A stretch of DNA of 64,000 nucleotides. It comes from Vidua macroura. Lineage: Eukaryota > Chordata > Aves > Passeriformes > Viduidae. The position numbers and the translations under genes are program-made. The stretch is from positions 28,197,474-28,261,473 of the forward strand of contig NC_071571.1 in assembly GCF_024509145.1 (NCBI RefSeq). Direction: 5' to 3'. Each line of letters starts with the position of its first letter. Positions within the stretch are counted from its first letter, which is position 1. Positions 61,244-64,000 of the stretch are shown here, in pieces. Below the pieces are notes generated by a model that worked only from the letters and a program-made list of their open reading frames with translations, had not been told where the DNA came from and did no database searches.

Positions 61244-63292
61244 CTCTGTACTACAAACTGAAAGTATTTTCACTTATTTTAAGAGTGTTTGTTCCTATCA
61301 GGCAGATTTCAGTCATGGAGGTATTAAATCACAATTTCTTGACTCTTATTGCTCCTATAAAAACGTGGATAGTTCTTGAATGTGGCTACATACCATTTGC
61401 CTTACACTGGCTAAATTTTACAATTTTTTGGCAGAAAAAAAGCTAGTTAGCCAGATTAAACAAAGCCACTCTAACTAGACTAATATTTGAAGATCCAGTA
61501 CTCTCTTTTATTAAAAGCAATCCTTCAAGACCTAGAAACTATTTCCTTTCACACCTCTTCATTCAGAAAAAAAACTACAAGTCAACACTTGCTTAGACAT
61601 CACTGCAACACTGGTGGGACCTTCACATTAGGAGAACAGAGGGAAGAAACTTATTTCCTCGAGTTCATTCCAAAGTTGGCCAATAATTATTTGAGAGAAA
61701 TTACTTACTTTCAGATACTAAGAAGTGGCTTCTGAATACCAATAGCCTGATAAGCCATCCACTCAATTTAGCAGAATTGCGGTAGAGGCGCGAACCTGTT
61801 ACCTGTAGCTGTTATTTCAAACCCCTTACTGTTTACTTAATCTTTTTGTATGGTTTTCAAATCACATAAAGAATGTTGTATTTTTGTTTTTAGTATATTG
61901 CCATTTGAGAAGCTTATTAACTATTGCTGCAAGAAGCAGATCTAGTGCATAAATTTATTATTTGTCTTCGCTTGGGATGCCTTTTATGTATCTTAAACAA
62001 GCTGTAGGAGAAATTAGTATCTAAATGATATTTTTTAAAAATCTGAGTTTTTTGTTCATCTAGTATTCCCCAAAACCAAATGCTTTCGCCATAGAAAGGA
62101 GACACTCACTACCAATTTGTTCTCTCTTCATTTTGTTCCACAACAAGTAGGTAGAGCTACCATGACAAGATAACATTAGATTCATATTTTAACCACATTT
62201 TTCAAGTCACCGAACAATTGCTACCTGACAGAACCAATCTGATTACAAACACATGGAATCAATAAACCCATTTCATAGTATTATCATGTCAAAATGTTGC
62301 CACTGAGTTATTTAAATATAAAAGATAAAATCCAAATAATATTTGTCTTGATTAGCAATAGACAACTTTAACTATTTCAAGGTTGAACATTGAAAAAATT
62401 ATTAAAGGCTTCCCATTTTCACTTTCTAGCATGAGAAAACTGTTATACTCTACCTTCTATCTTGCATAAGAATTGACACAGCACAATCTTAGAGTTGTTT
62501 TACATCAAAATAATTTAAAGTCTTTCTTACCTATATAATACTACACAGAGTAAGAAGTAAAACTCATTTCCATAAAAATCTACTATGCAGCTAGTGCAAT
62601 ACATTTGTGAGCTCTCTGTAAGTAGTATTCAGCTTGTTAATTATGTAGTAATAAAATATTAAACAGGTTACACAAATTGTTTATATTTGGATTAATTCTT
62701 TAATAGATGTGAACCTCCCACCATTTTCAAGAGGAAGAGAATACATTTCTTTTCTGTTTACTTGTTTACCACCAACTTGTCACAGGTGACACTAACTGTA
62801 AAAATCTTTAGGCTAAAATATGTGATGCAGTAAGGACAGCTTCAGGAAAAGCAAAATAAAGAAAAATCCACAAGCATTATTTTTGTGGTTTATAAAATGC
62901 AACTCACTTTCTTCTCCTAACTAATAAGTAGATTTTTGACCTGGTTACTCCCCAGTGAGGATCTGAACTTGTGGGAGAAACCTGGTCAGCTGCCACTGCT
63001 TTTCTTAAAAAGGGTCAAGATGTTTTAAAATTTCATGGTCATTTCCCTGGCTCCAGAGCCTTATGAAAAGAAATATGTAAACAGTATTGATGCTGCCAAA
63101 TTGGCAGACTTCTAGCCTAGGAAGGTCCAGAAGAACATAAATGGACACATCTAGCAATGGGTAAACAAGTCTGATTTCAAAATCTGTTTCCTGGCTAAGC
63201 TCATCCATATAGACATTTGAGCAGAGCTACAGTATCCTCAAACACTAGCATATTATAAAGACTAACAGGTTGTTTTGGGTATTTTGGGTTTG

Positions 63293-63314
63293 TTTTTTTT
63301 TTTTTTTTTTTTTT
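63293..63314. repeat. T22 homopolymer
   Basis: 22 consecutive T after a GT-rich lead (ggtattttgggtttg). No associated element recognised. Confidence 0.95.
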
Positions 63315-64000
63315 CCATAAAACTTTGGGATCAAGCTAATAGCTCAATATTTGAAGTTGTCATCTTAACTTTTTATTTCAGTTTTAGTTTAGCCTTATGA
63401 AAAGTTGTGCAAAGTTTGTTTCATGAAACAGCTCAAACCACGGCATGGCCCAAAACAGAGATTTTTTTAAGTATTTCTAGAACACTGAAAAACCTGTAAT
63501 ATTTAGCTACAATATACTGCGGACAAATAGTGTTATTTAGGTTATTTCTTTCTGCTAGGTTAAAAAAAAAAAAAAAAGGATCTTTTTTCATTTTTAAATA
63601 TTTCCCAGATTATTTTATCTGCCTTTATAAAGGTTATTCAACATAGCTGACATGGGACTTGACACCTTCTCTATCAAAACCTATCTAAATTTATTCAGTG
63701 AAATACTCTCTGATAAAGAGGTTAAAAGGCTCTCAAACAAATTATTCTAGTCTAAAAGAAGCAGTGCCTTCGGATTAAAAATTGTCTTTACATTAATTTA
63801 TGTACCTATGGAAATTATAAAATTTTTGTTTAAAATTCTGCATTGTTTTTCAAACTTCCATTATTATCTGCACATACATTATGAATCTGCCTGTATTTTT
63901 TCTGACTTAAGATCAAAGAAATGTTACCATTTTTCAGAAACAAAACCATCCATGCCAGTGAAACAATCAAACTGAAAGTTAACCTCTAAATTAAAATATA

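Larger units (their letters stand above)
55734..64000 (-). other. ETV1: Partial upstream ETV1 intron (donor outside window)
   Basis: Continues past the window end. I looked for the preceding ETV1 exon (residues 24-61, with the HDSEELFQDLSQLQ segment) and did not find it, so the intron is at least 8267 nt. It contains long homopolymers (A at 61208-61241, T at 59107-59122 and 63293-63314) and a short minus-strand open frame followed by a polyadenylation hexamer (56558-56738). Confidence 0.8.

Noticed and set aside
61720..61990. Candidate for the missing upstream ETV1 exon
   Set aside because: Neither strand encodes the expected HDSEELFQDL or LQEAWLAE segments and no matching splice pair is present.

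Overview
This window reads as a vertebrate, intron-rich and AT-rich chromosome segment, most likely from a bird or another sauropsid. The species signal comes from two degraded CR1 LINE copies (about 15650-16410 and 33070-33160), a family that dominates bird and reptile repeats, and from a possible MIR-type SINE relic. No prokaryotic, viral or organellar gene organisation is visible.

One protein-coding gene is supported: ETV1 (ER81, the PEA3 subfamily of ETS transcription factors), on the minus strand. Nine coding exons are present, running from a 54-nt exon at 55680-55733 down to the stop codon at 5484-5486. Together they hold 1253 coding nt. They match human ETV1 residues 61-477 as I recall the protein, with no length change, so only about 181 nt of N-terminal coding sequence (start codon and most of the acidic activation domain) lies upstream, beyond 64000. 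All visible regulatory landmarks are kept: the two VPD (COP1-degron-like) motifs, four SUMO consensus lysines, the S191, S216 and S334 phosphosites, and the whole ETS DNA-binding domain split over three exons.

Layout by coordinate: 1-5483 is downstream flank plus a long 3' UTR; 5484-12067 holds the three exons of the ETS domain and C-terminus; 15106-17519 holds two 69-nt linker exons; 29372-35290 holds the proline-rich, SUMO and phosphosite exons; 35291-55679 is a 20.4-kb intron; 55680-55733 is the degron cassette exon; 55734-64000 is the start of the next upstream intron. The rest is intronic DNA with homopolymers, microsatellites, small tandem duplications, hairpins and decayed transposons.

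The most notable observation is at the 69-nt exon 17451-17519. Eight of the nine introns or intron ends inspected carry ordinary GT...AG ends, but here the in-frame exon is followed by TT instead of GT. The nearest GT is one base early and would shift the frame to an early stop before the ETS domain. The likeliest reading is a one-base deletion (real or assembly error); in-frame exon skipping is the alternative. I did not find a convincing new biological system in this window.
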